A stretch of DNA of 64,000 nucleotides from Prochlorococcus marinus str. MIT 9401 (GTDB taxonomy: Bacteria; Cyanobacteriota; Cyanobacteriia; PCC-6307; Cyanobiaceae): assembly GCF_000760095.1 (NCBI RefSeq), contig NZ_JNAR01000002.1:46520-110519 (forward strand), written 5' to 3'. The notes under the pieces are model-generated. The model worked only from the letters and a program-made list of their open reading frames with translations, had not been told where the DNA came from and did not search any database. Of the stretch, positions 54,671 through 62,217 are shown piece by piece. Both the position numbers and the translations under genes were made by a program. Position 1 is the first letter of the stretch, and every line of letters begins with the position of its first letter.

Positions 54671-55729
54671 GTGTTACAAACTTACGGAAAATCTGATGTC
54701 ACCTATGACTGGTACGCAGGGAATTCGGGTGTTGTTGGCCGTTCAGGTAAATTCATAGCAGCTCATGCTGCCCATGCAGGATTAATGATGTTCTGGGCAG
54801 GAGCTTTTGGATTATTCGAATTGGCTCGTTACGACGCCAGTATTCCAATGGGTGCACAGAAAGCAATTGTTTTGCCTCACCTAGCGGGTATTGGAATTGG
54901 TGGTATTGAAAATGGTGTTATTACGGAACCATATGGAATTGTTGTAATTTGCACATTACATCTAATTTTCTCAGCGGTATTAGGTGCTGGAGGATTATTA
55001 CATTCCAACAAATTTGCAGGCGATCTTGGAGATTATCCAGAGAATAGCAAGCCACAAAAATTTGATTTTGAGTGGGATGATCCCGATAAATTAACTTTTA
55101 TTCTTGGTCATCATCTGATTTTTCTTGGTCTTGGAGCAATAATGTTCGTAGAATGGGCAAGAATTCATGGAATTTACGACCCAGCGATAGGATCTACAAG
55201 ACAAGTTGTCTACAATTTAGATATTGCTGCAATTTGGAATCATCAATTTGATTTTTTAAAAATTGATAGTCTTGAAGATGTTATGGGAGGGCATGCTTTC
55301 TTAGCTTTCCTCGAAATAATTGGAGGAGTTTTCCATATTTGTACTAAACAATTTGGAGAATATACAGAATTTAAAGGAAAAGGATTACTCGGAGCAGAGG
55401 CTATTTTATCTTACTCAGTAGTTGGTGTTTCTTATATGGCTTTTGTTGCTGCTTTTTGGTGTGCTTCAAATACAACCATATATCCAGTAGATCTTTATGG
55501 AGAGCCTTTAAAGCTTCAATTTGAATTTGCACCTTATTTTACTGATACAGTTGATTTAGGTTCAGGAGCATACAGCTCAAGAGCTTGGCTTGCTAATACT
55601 CATTTCTATTTGGGATTCTTTTTCTTACAAGGTCATCTTTGGCATGCATTAAGAGCAATGGGATTTGACTTTAAGAAAATTGGTCAAGCATTTGACAATA
55701 TTGAAAATACAAAAATTACTCAAAACTAG
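54671..55729 (+). CDS. Pcb/IsiA-type chlorophyll-binding antenna protein (CP43-like)
   Basis: This 352-residue protein has six membrane helices. It begins MLQTYGKSDVTYDWYAGNSG. FIAAHAAHAGLMMFWAGAFG, LPHLAGIGIG, FILGHHLIFLGLGAIMFVEW, GGHAFLAFLEIIGGVFHICT and GHLWHALRAMGFDFKKI follow, with conserved chlorophyll-ligating histidines. The AAH.A.A.LMMFWAGAF segment is nearer to IsiA and iron-stress Pcb proteins than to the constitutive PcbA (GH.GHTGLI.F) as I recall them. It would form an antenna ring around photosystem I under low iron. The start is GTG. Gene order is flavodoxin then antenna, the reverse of classical isiAB. Confidence 0.93.
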   Translation: MLQTYGKSDVTYDWYAGNSGVVGRSGKFIAAHAAHAGLMMFWAGAFGLFELARYDASIPMGAQKAIVLPHLAGIGIGGIENGVITEPYGIVVICTLHLIFSAVLGAGGLLHSNKFAGDLGDYPENSKPQKFDFEWDDPDKLTFILGHHLIFLGLGAIMFVEWARIHGIYDPAIGSTRQVVYNLDIAAIWNHQFDFLKIDSLEDVMGGHAFLAFLEIIGGVFHICTKQFGEYTEFKGKGLLGAEAILSYSVVGVSYMAFVAAFWCASNTTIYPVDLYGEPLKLQFEFAPYFTDTVDLGSGAYSSRAWLANTHFYLGFFFLQGHLWHALRAMGFDFKKIGQAFDNIENTKITQN

Positions 55730-55740
55730 TTCAAACTAAT

Positions 55741-55776
55741 AAAAAAACCTCTCCTTTAATAGGGAGGTTTTTTTTT
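55741..55776 (+). terminator. Rho-independent terminator after the Pcb/IsiA-like gene
   Basis: AACCTCTC pairs with GGGAGGTT (one T-G) around an 8-nt loop, extended by an A-run on the left. It is followed by nine T residues. It lies 12 bp after the stop codon at 55729, ending the flavodoxin/antenna transcript. Confidence 0.9.
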
Positions 55777-55784
55777 GTAGACTA

Positions 55785-56459
55785 TTGAATATATTCGATA
55801 AATTAATGGAGAATTTCAGAGAAATTGATTGTAAGGAGATTTTTCGAAAGGCTTATGAAAATAGGTACACCTGGAAGAATGAATTTAAAGGTTACAAAGG
55901 TAAATGTATTTTTTTGATTAATAATAATATCCATGAAGGTGAATTCTTATTAGGAAAAGACTTTAAACCAAATATTCAAAAAATAGAGGATGAGAAAATT
56001 GTTAAAAGTATCGCCTCTCAATTATTTGAAGTATGTATACACAGGGTAAAGAGAGAATTTAAAACCGTTCATTCAGAAAATAATTTTAATTTACTAAAAA
56101 ATTCTGAAAGTGGGATTGAAATGAGTGTTTCAGGTAAGAATCAAGGTGATAAATATAGAGTTAAGAATAACTGCATCAATATGGTCTATAGAAAAATTCA
56201 TGGAACTATAATTGAAATTTTTGTTGAAGAATTTTTTGATACAGGCTCAGGTTCCCTTAGTAAAAAATACACTAGTCAACAAATTGATCCAAATACACTT
56301 GAGACAAATTCTCAAAAATTGGAATACGAAGATGAATTTCTAAATATGGGTAAAGACGATTATTGGATATTAAATTCTAGGACAATAAAATACTTAAATC
56401 TAAATCAAGAAGAAGAAACACAAAAGTTTGTCTTCGAGGATTTAAGTTTATTAAAATAA
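55785..56459 (+). CDS. DUF3386 family protein
   Basis: This protein of up to 224 residues matches the cyanobacterial DUF3386 family by DCKEIFRKAYENRYTWKNEF, the usual A..AYENRYTW..NF.GY motif, followed by GYKGKCIFLINN, RVKREFKTVHSENNF, the GSGSLSKKYTSQQIDPNT segment and DDYWILNSRTI. It is soluble and mainly beta-stranded in appearance. TTG at 55785 lies only 8 bp after a terminator T-run, and ATG at 55806 is the other candidate start and perhaps better. The function is unknown. It ends 11 bp from the convergent small gene. Confidence 0.82.
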   Translation: MNIFDKLMENFREIDCKEIFRKAYENRYTWKNEFKGYKGKCIFLINNNIHEGEFLLGKDFKPNIQKIEDEKIVKSIASQLFEVCIHRVKREFKTVHSENNFNLLKNSESGIEMSVSGKNQGDKYRVKNNCINMVYRKIHGTIIEIFVEEFFDTGSGSLSKKYTSQQIDPNTLETNSQKLEYEDEFLNMGKDDYWILNSRTIKYLNLNQEEETQKFVFEDLSLLK

Positions 56460-56470
56460 AATTTCTTCAT

Positions 56471-56716
56471 TTATTCTACCAATCTAAATCCTTTATCAAG
56501 TAGTTTTTGGTAAAGTAGCCTGGCTCTGAAGGCTAAAATTTGTTCTTCATTCTCATTACTAATTACATGAAAATAATTATTATCTAGTTTATTTTTGCTG
56601 AAACATACGTTTGCCTCTCCTAATCTTAAAGTCCAGTTTTCTTCTTTGGCTAAATGCTGATTAGGGCCAAGATCCCAAGGACATTTTTCAGGATACTTTT
56701 CTCTTTTAGATCCCAT
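56471..56716 (-). CDS. Small conserved-looking hypothetical protein
   Basis: An 81-residue protein starts at MGSKREKYPEKCPWDLGPNQ (ATG at 56716) and continues HLAKEENWTLRLGEANVCFS and FRARLLYQKLLDKGFRLVE. A longer frame extends to an ATG at 56755, but the extra residues (MNLYYYWIVSINN) look like translated spacer. It has a mixed charged composition, two Cys and no signal peptide. I do not recognise a family. It sits between two convergent or parallel genes with short gaps, so it is plausibly real but uncharacterised. Confidence 0.55.
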   Translation of the reverse strand: MGSKREKYPEKCPWDLGPNQHLAKEENWTLRLGEANVCFSKNKLDNNYFHVISNENEEQILAFRARLLYQKLLDKGFRLVE

Positions 56717-56826
56717 ATTATTTATACTAACTATCCAATAGTAGTAAAGATTCAAATATATGGCTATTGGTCTTTGAAATGGCAGATTTTTTTAATTAGC
56801 TTTCTTAAATGTCCTTAAGAAAGTTT

Positions 56827-57465
56827 TTATCCTTTAGCCGCAATTAAGCAATAAAATGGATCTTTGTTTATCAAGTTAAAGATATTAAGGGAAGGTTGAT
56901 TGAATTTTTTAATAATTTTTGGTTCTTTAAATCCGTTTGTGATTAATACTTTTCTTACATATTTGACTCTCTCTTCCTCATTAGAGGTAGTCCATATATT
57001 AGGAGCCTTATGCCAAAATGCTCTATTTGAAAAGGCAATTATAAATTTGCCCTTATTACTCAAAATTCTTAGAATTTCTCTTGTTAAATTTTCTGGATAT
57101 TGTAGATATTGCCAAGCTGCGACCATTAGACAATAATCAACACTTTCATTATCTAAAGGGATTTCTTGATTTAAATTAAAATTTTGGATCCAATAAGAAT
57201 CAAAAATTTTGTTTTTTTCCAGTTCTTGTTTGTTTAATCCATGCCCAATAACTTTTTTGTATCTTTTCCCATTAGGTAAATAGCTATCCCAACTTGACAT
57301 TAAATCAAGGACAGTTGAACTTTCTGCTATTTCCTTTTCATAAATACCTGATAGATATTTTCTAAAGTTTCCGTCTAGATGATAAACAAATTTTGGGTTT
57401 GAATAAAATTCTTCGTCATTGCTTTCATCAAGTTTTGCTCTTTGATATTTATTTAAAACTTCCAA
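56827..57465 (-). CDS. SAM-dependent methyltransferase (class I)
   Basis: This 212-residue protein has a methyltransferase-fold pattern. SSTVLDLMSSWDSYLPNG near residue 48 is motif I (D-L-x-S). KKVIGHGLNKQELEKN is the second strand, with H-G-L as an atypical ribose-binding region. IPLDNESVDYCLMVAAWQYL is motif II, and LRILSNKGKFIIAFSNRAFW is the post-motif strand. This LDLMSSW.SH form recurs in a cyanobacterial and plastid group of unknown substrate. The C-terminus contains a conserved CLIAAKG. It is divergent from a 56-residue gene, 147 bp away. Confidence 0.82.
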   Translation of the reverse strand: MEVLNKYQRAKLDESNDEEFYSNPKFVYHLDGNFRKYLSGIYEKEIAESSTVLDLMSSWDSYLPNGKRYKKVIGHGLNKQELEKNKIFDSYWIQNFNLNQEIPLDNESVDYCLMVAAWQYLQYPENLTREILRILSNKGKFIIAFSNRAFWHKAPNIWTTSNEEERVKYVRKVLITNGFKEPKIIKKFNQPSLNIFNLINKDPFYCLIAAKG

Positions 57466-57612
57466 AACAATTTATTTAATAATATATCTCAAATCTAGTA
57501 AATAGAAATTCAAAATGTGTTTAGCAATTTTTTTTACATTAATTAAAAATTTTTAAAAGAACTAGACATCTATTCAAAAAAAGTTAAATTATTAATTAAT
57601 AATTTAACTAAG

Positions 57613-57783
57613 ATGATTGAATTCAAAAGGACAAAAAAAAGTAGGTCTAAAAGTGCTCTTTTCAATCCTTATGAAAATGGAATAAGTACCTATGACATAG
57701 CATATCTTTCATCCAAAAAAAGTTTAAAAAACAAAAATGTTCATCGAAAATCTCATAAGCAAAAAGAATATTTGGCTGCTTAG
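57613..57783 (+). CDS. Small basic protein (56 residues)
   Basis: An ATG at 57613 opens a 57-codon frame reading MIEFKRTKKSRSKSALFNPY, then ENGISTYDIAYLSSKKSLKN and KNVHRKSHKQKEYLAA. It is strongly basic (many Lys and Arg) with a central NPYENGISTYDIAYL block that looks conserved rather than random. The TAG stop is 2 bp before the MIF-like start, so the two are likely coupled. It may bind nucleic acid or a membrane. I do not recognise a family, and being short it may be missed by gene callers. Confidence 0.5.
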   Translation: MIEFKRTKKSRSKSALFNPYENGISTYDIAYLSSKKSLKNKNVHRKSHKQKEYLAA

Positions 57784-57785
57784 AG

Positions 57786-58118
57786 ATGCCTTACATTAAT
57801 ATTTCGACTTCAGTAATACTGGAAGATAAAAAAAAATTACTTGAAGAAATTTCAATATTAATTTCCTCTTTAACTAATAAATCAAAAAGATTTGTTATGG
57901 CAAAATTAGAAGATAATTGCGAAATGTATTTTGACGACGAAAGACCTTGCTGCTTTTTAGAACTTAGTTCAATAGGCTCTTTAAACCCTTCAGAAATGTC
58001 AAGGCCATTATCAAATTTTGTCAATGAGAAAATGGGGATTCCATTAGATAAGATATATATTTCTTTTAATGATGTTTCCGCTTCAATGTGGGCATGGAAT
58101 GGTAGAACATTTGGATAG
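57786..58118 (+). CDS. MIF/phenylpyruvate tautomerase-like protein
   Basis: This 110-residue protein begins with MPYINISTSVILEDKKKLLE. The second residue proline is the catalytic base of the tautomerase superfamily after Met removal. VMAKLEDNCEMYFDDERPCC, ELSSIGSLNPSEMSRPLSNF and YISFNDVSASMWAWNGRTFG follow, matching MIF across the chain. A MIF homologue of known structure exists in another Prochlorococcus. Its natural substrate in cyanobacteria is not known. It starts 2 bp after the small basic gene. Confidence 0.93.
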   Translation: MPYINISTSVILEDKKKLLEEISILISSLTNKSKRFVMAKLEDNCEMYFDDERPCCFLELSSIGSLNPSEMSRPLSNFVNEKMGIPLDKIYISFNDVSASMWAWNGRTFG

Positions 58119-58144
58119 CAGTCAACTTCTTATTGGATTGATAA

Positions 58145-58531
58145 ATGGAAATAAATAGTTTGTTTGATCTAAATACTCTTAGATCAGCACCTAAATTAAG
58201 CAGAAAACAAATAAAAACACTACTTGAAGAGCTTGAAGTGAAAATTAATGATGCCGATTGGATAACTATAGGGATTATGGCAAACTCTGATAATGATGCT
58301 ATCTCGACATTAAATTCAATTTCTAAAAAGTATGTCTCTGTTAAGTTCAGAGATTTAGAATCGCTTCATGCTAGGGGAAGTGTTTTTTTAAAAGGCAATC
58401 AAAAAACTGGCAATGTTTTTATTAGATCTGAGAATGGTCTTGGAGAGGGAATTTTATTGACTTGTCAGTATGATCACGAATCTAAAGAATCTAGCACTTT
58501 TGGACCATTACCATTAGATTTTTTTAAATAA
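58145..58531 (+). CDS. DUF1824 family protein
   Basis: This 128-residue protein matches the cyanobacterial DUF1824 family: LRSAPKLSRKQIKTLLEELE, DWITIGIMANSDNDAISTLN and GSVFLKGNQKTGNVFIRSEN, then GLGEGILLTCQYDH. The I.VAS.....A...L......G VFLKGNQ.TG......E.GLGEGI pattern is typical. It is soluble. The function is unknown. It lies 26 bp after the MIF-like gene and is probably in the same operon. The 235-bp spacer to glyQ that follows holds only a TATAAT at 58652 and no clear coding frame. Confidence 0.88.
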   Translation: MEINSLFDLNTLRSAPKLSRKQIKTLLEELEVKINDADWITIGIMANSDNDAISTLNSISKKYVSVKFRDLESLHARGSVFLKGNQKTGNVFIRSENGLGEGILLTCQYDHESKESSTFGPLPLDFFK

Positions 58532-58766
58532 TTTATAGCATGTTAATGCCTGAATTTATTTGCTGGAGAAATAATTCTGAAGTTAAATTTGGTAAGTATT
58601 TTTCATAATTCCAATTATCAAAAAAAACTTTTAATTTTCTACAGTTGAGAATATAATTTTTCTTTTAAAAAAGTAATATTTAAAAATTTTTTATTTCTTC
58701 CTTTATTAGAAGCTTTGTTATTATGTCTTAAGGAATTGCCCCAAATTTCTCAAATTTTTAAAATAG

Positions 58767-59657
58767 ATGTTATTTCAAGAGATAATTCAGAACTTAAACG
58801 AATATTGGTCTGAAGAAGGATGCCTAATAATGCAACCATATGATACCGAAAAGGGTGCTGGAACAATGAATCCTCATACTTTTTTAAGAGCTATTGGACC
58901 AGAACCATGGAATGTAGCATATGTTGAGCCATGCAGAAGGCCTACAGATGGAAGATTTGGTGAGAATCCAAATAGAGCACAACATTACTTTCAGTATCAA
59001 GTAATAATAAAACCTTCACCAGATGGAATACAGGAAAAATATTTAGCTTCATTAGAAAAATTAGGAATTAATCCTAAAAGACATGATATAAGATTTGTTG
59101 AAGATAATTGGGAGTCTCCTACTTTAGGAGCTTGGGGAGTTGGTTGGGAAGTTTGGTTAGACGGGATGGAAGTTACGCAGTTTACGTATTTTCAACAATG
59201 CGGTGGCATAGATTGTAAACCAATTCCAATTGAAATAACTTATGGTTTAGAGAGAATTTCAATGTTTTTGCAAGATAAGGAAAGTATTTGGGATTTAAAA
59301 TGGAATAAAGATTTAAAATATAGCGATATTTGGCTTCAATTTGAAAAGAGTCAATGTGCTTATAATTTTAGTGAATCAAATCCTGAAAATATAATAAAAT
59401 TATTTGAAATTTATCAGAATGAAGCAAGTGCTCTAATCGAGAAGAAACTTACGTACCCTGCACTTGATTTTGTACTTAAATGCAGCCACTCTTTTAATTT
59501 ACTTGATGCAAGAGGAGTAATATCAGTTACAGATCGTGCACAGTATATTGAAAAGATTAGAAAGTTAGCTAGAGAAGTAGCATTGACATGGATTGAAGAA
59601 AGAGATTTGTTGGGATATCCATTAGAAAAAAAAAGGAATTTTCATAATACCCTTTGA
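58767..59657 (+). CDS. glyQ: Glycyl-tRNA synthetase alpha subunit
   Basis: This 296-residue protein starts [100 protein letters not shown] and [20 protein letters not shown] follow, all hallmarks of GlyQ. It forms the alpha2-beta2 class II synthetase with GlyS, which is encoded elsewhere. The [15 protein letters not shown] segment is also conserved. Two hairpins follow the gene. Confidence 0.98.
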   Translation: MLFQEIIQNLNEYWSEEGCLIMQPYDTEKGAGTMNPHTFLRAIGPEPWNVAYVEPCRRPTDGRFGENPNRAQHYFQYQVIIKPSPDGIQEKYLASLEKLGINPKRHDIRFVEDNWESPTLGAWGVGWEVWLDGMEVTQFTYFQQCGGIDCKPIPIEITYGLERISMFLQDKESIWDLKWNKDLKYSDIWLQFEKSQCAYNFSESNPENIIKLFEIYQNEASALIEKKLTYPALDFVLKCSHSFNLLDARGVISVTDRAQYIEKIRKLAREVALTWIEERDLLGYPLEKKRNFHNTL

Positions 59658-59664
59658 GGATGGA

Positions 59665-59688
59665 AGGATGTAACAAAATATACATCCT
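59665..59688 (+). terminator. Terminator-like hairpin after glyQ
   Basis: AGGATGTA pairs perfectly with TACATCCT around an 8-nt loop, 7 bp after the glyQ stop codon. The following sequence reaches a short T-run (ATTTTT) only about 10 bp later, so it is an imperfect intrinsic terminator or a 3'-end stabiliser. Confidence 0.55.
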
Positions 59689-59739
59689 CATATATCTAAT
59701 TTTTCTTCCCTCTTTGGTTACACACGATACAGTATAGTT

Positions 59740-59760
59740 ACCCATTCGTATGGGTTTTTT
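59740..59760 (+). terminator. Short hairpin with T-run just upstream of the porin gene
   Basis: ACCCAT pairs with ATGGGT around a TCGT loop and is followed by six T. It lies between a TATAGT (59733 to 59738) and the porin ATG at 59775. It may terminate read-through from glyQ, or form part of the porin leader as an attenuator. Confidence 0.6.
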
Positions 59761-59774
59761 CCGTGTGAGGCAAA

Positions 59775-61049
59775 ATGAAACTCTTCCAAAAATTGTTGGT
59801 TGCTAGTACAGCAGTTGGTCTTTTTGCGCCAATAGCTGCACAAGCTTCCGAAACAATGAATCTTGAAGATATGAATAGTTACGGACGTAAAGATTCAAAA
59901 TCTCAAAGATTCGATAATAAAACATTCATTAACGAAGTTAGTGAAGAACTCGCGACTCTTAAAGGTCGTATTGATGGACTACAGGCTCAGCAGAATAATT
60001 TTGAGGCTGGCAGCTTCTCTGATACAACAACTCTTGATGGTAAAGCTGTATTTACAATAGGTGCTTTTGATAGTGATCCACACACTGTTACAACTGAAGG
60101 CGATGTTGTAGGTATGTATAGTTACACAATGAACTTGAATTCAAGTTTTACTGGTGACGATAATCTTTACGTAAGAATTAAGACTGGTAATGCTTCTGGC
60201 GCCGCAGTCGGAAAAGGTGAAGCTAATACTTACATCAGTGCTGCTAAAGGAAGTTCAGATGCACTTAAAGTTGATAAAATTTGGTACACAACTCCAATAG
60301 GTGAGAGCAACACAATTTGGGTTGGACCTAAAATTGAAAACTATTACATGCACGCAACAACCCCTTCAATATATAAGCCTGTTTTAAAGGCATTTACACT
60401 TGGAGGTAACGCTGCAGCTTATGGTGCAAGCACAAGTCCTGGAGCAGGATGGGCTTATAAAGCTGATAATGGCTTTGCTGTAAGTTCAAACTTCACAACT
60501 AAATCTGGAAATTCAACAGGATTATTAACAGATGAAGGAGCTACAAGTTGGGCTACCCAAGTTGGTTATACACAACCAAGATATTCTGTTTCAGCTATAG
60601 TTAACCAAAAGTATAATGGTTGGGCTGATACTTCTTACTTCACATCTGATGATGGTGCTGTAAGGCCAGGAGATGGTAGTAGTACAAACATTGGTTTAAG
60701 AGCTTGGTGGAGACCAGAAGAAACTGGATCTGCTACACCTTCAATTTCAGTAGGTTATGACACTTCTGAAACAGATGCCACAGGTAATTCAAATACAACA
60801 GCATATTTTGTTGGTCTTAACTGGCAGGATATTTTCAATGCTGATGACAGAATCGGTGCAGCTATTGGTCAGCCTCAAAAGCATGAGGATGATACAGTAG
60901 ATCCATTCTTGTATGAGGTTTATTATGAATACAAGGTTAATGATTCAGTAACTCTAACTCCTACAGTCTTCGGTGGAACTCATAAGAACTCCAGCGATGT
61001 TGAAGTTGATATGTTCGGTTACGTTCTTAACACAACTTTCAAATTCTAA
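59775..61049 (+). CDS. Outer-membrane porin (picocyanobacterial Som-like)
   Basis: This 424-residue protein has a signal peptide (FQKLLVASTAVGLFAPIAAQ, cleavage near ASE at residue 25). A short helical stretch (EELATLKGRIDGLQAQQNNF) probably forms a coiled coil, and a beta-barrel-like C-terminus ends YVLNTTFKF, with the terminal aromatic F typical of outer-membrane proteins. Low Cys content, high Gly/Asn/Thr/Ser and alternating strands such as GLRAWWRPEE support a barrel. The SLH domain of larger cyanobacterial Som porins is not seen. It controls passive uptake of small solutes. A strong terminator follows. Confidence 0.88.
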   Translation: MKLFQKLLVASTAVGLFAPIAAQASETMNLEDMNSYGRKDSKSQRFDNKTFINEVSEELATLKGRIDGLQAQQNNFEAGSFSDTTTLDGKAVFTIGAFDSDPHTVTTEGDVVGMYSYTMNLNSSFTGDDNLYVRIKTGNASGAAVGKGEANTYISAAKGSSDALKVDKIWYTTPIGESNTIWVGPKIENYYMHATTPSIYKPVLKAFTLGGNAAAYGASTSPGAGWAYKADNGFAVSSNFTTKSGNSTGLLTDEGATSWATQVGYTQPRYSVSAIVNQKYNGWADTSYFTSDDGAVRPGDGSSTNIGLRAWWRPEETGSATPSISVGYDTSETDATGNSNTTAYFVGLNWQDIFNADDRIGAAIGQPQKHEDDTVDPFLYEVYYEYKVNDSVTLTPTVFGGTHKNSSDVEVDMFGYVLNTTFKF

Positions 61050-61062
61050 ACTTCTATATGAA

Positions 61063-61100
61063 AATTAAAAAACGCCCTGAAAAGGGCGTTTTTTTTAATT
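61063..61100. terminator. Bidirectional rho-independent terminator
   Basis: ACGCCCT pairs with AGGGCGT around a GAAA tetraloop. An A-run on the left and eight T on the right extend the stem. On both strands it reads as hairpin plus T-run, so it can end the porin transcript and that of the convergent minus-strand small gene. Confidence 0.93.
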
Positions 61101-61146
61101 GAAATTTTTTAAAAGCTTATTTTTTTCATAAAAATAAGTTATAAAT

Positions 61147-61374
61147 CTACCAACAATTTTCCCCTTCTCCAATAGGAATGCAAGCACTAGATTTGGCTGC
61201 TTCATCAGCAAGCTTCTGGGCTTGAGCATCTAAGACAAAATCTGCATCTACGTCCATATCTGTGTTCCATTCTTTAAGTCCACCCATATCGTTTTCTCCA
61301 CTATTCACAGATGATGAGATTGTTAGTGCACTTGTAGCAGCTATGAATATTGCGATAGAACTTTTTTTTGGCAT
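61147..61374 (-). CDS. Small secreted protein of unknown function
   Basis: This 75-residue protein begins MPKKSSIAIFIAATSALTIS, a convincing signal peptide with a likely cleavage near SVNSGEN. The mature part is acidic (MGGLKEWNTDMDVDADFVLD) with an Ala-rich helix AQAQKLADEAAKSSA and a two-Cys tail CIPIGEGENCW. A periplasmic disulfide is plausible. I do not recognise a family. It lies between the porin and a PiuC-like gene, on the minus strand, and shares the bidirectional terminator. It may be an accessory of iron or outer-membrane function, but that is only context. Confidence 0.68.
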   Translation of the reverse strand: MPKKSSIAIFIAATSALTISSSVNSGENDMGGLKEWNTDMDVDADFVLDAQAQKLADEAAKSSACIPIGEGENCW

Positions 61375-61449
61375 TTCAAAACTTTTGATATTCCCATATA
61401 TTGTAGATAGTTTTTTTTAAGTTTTCTATTTAATGTATAAAATGATTCT

Positions 61450-62115
61450 TTAGTCACCAAGTAATCTTAAGAGATTTGAATATGACTTAAAAATTAAATC
61501 CAATTCATCAGATCTACCATTTTTAGCGAGTAAACCTCTAGCACCTGCATCAAGATCAAACAAATATTCTCTTTTTTCTATTGATTTTACATAACTTTCA
61601 ATCCAACCTACACATACTATTCTTTCTCCGTATTCAACTTTCTTAACTGAATGCAGGTGAGAACTAGGATAAATAATTATCTCTCCAGCTTTTAATTTGA
61701 CTTCTTTTTCGTTATTTATCTCCTCAATAATTAGTTCTCCTCCTCCATATGAACTTTTATCTGTTAATGCTATGGTAAAAGATAAATCTGATCTTCCAGA
61801 TGACATAAATGGATTATCTATATGTCTACCATATTCCATATTTTCAAGAGACTTCGTGAACATAATTCCATGAATTGTTTTGGGTAAGGCAAAACTTTTT
61901 ATTAATGAATTAGATAGAATTTTATTAAGTATTAAATGAGAGTATTTTCTTGAAGTTTTTGAGTCCCTATTTAGTTGCATATTATTTTTAACTTTTGAGG
62001 CATGACTTCCAGCTGTTTTTTTACCATCCTCCCAAGCTTGGGATTCTTTATTTAGGTCTTTAATTAATATTTCAATTTCATCTTCAATGAGAAGTTCGCA
62101 AGTTAAATAATTCAT
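61450..62115 (-). CDS. piuC: 2OG-Fe(II) oxygenase, PiuC/PKHD-type hydroxylase
   Basis: This 221-residue protein has the double-stranded beta-helix iron site: YGRHIDNPFMSSGRSDLSFT supplies the H-x-D pair near residue 97, and YPSSHLHSVKKVEYGERIVC supplies the distal His and the 2-oxoglutarate Arg. LSFTIALTDKSSYGGGELII and GWIESYVKSIEKREYLFDLD complete the PiuC pattern. PiuC homologues lie beside iron uptake genes in proteobacteria and cyanobacteria. Here it is divergent from futA across 102 bp, sharing the promoter region. Its substrate is not known, and it may modify a protein or siderophore-related compound. Confidence 0.93.
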   Translation of the reverse strand: MNYLTCELLIEDEIEILIKDLNKESQAWEDGKKTAGSHASKVKNNMQLNRDSKTSRKYSHLILNKILSNSLIKSFALPKTIHGIMFTKSLENMEYGRHIDNPFMSSGRSDLSFTIALTDKSSYGGGELIIEEINNEKEVKLKAGEIIIYPSSHLHSVKKVEYGERIVCVGWIESYVKSIEKREYLFDLDAGARGLLAKNGRSDELDLIFKSYSNLLRLLGD

Positions 62116-62217
62116 TTGATGTATAAAAAATGATACAAGTGAAGGTATAGAAAATATCTTTTAAAGGCTTAGTAGAGAAGATAGATATAAAGTAACCATA
62201 GATACTAATTTGTAAAA

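Noticed and set aside
57136..57612. Frames overlapping the methyltransferase and its upstream spacer
   Set aside because: No frame shows domain patterns, and the spacer 57466 to 57612 contains only AT-rich sequence that presumably holds divergent promoters.
58550..58620. 22-codon frame (MLMPEFICW...) in the spacer before glyQ
   Set aside because: It is too short and has no sign of conservation or a ribosome-binding site.
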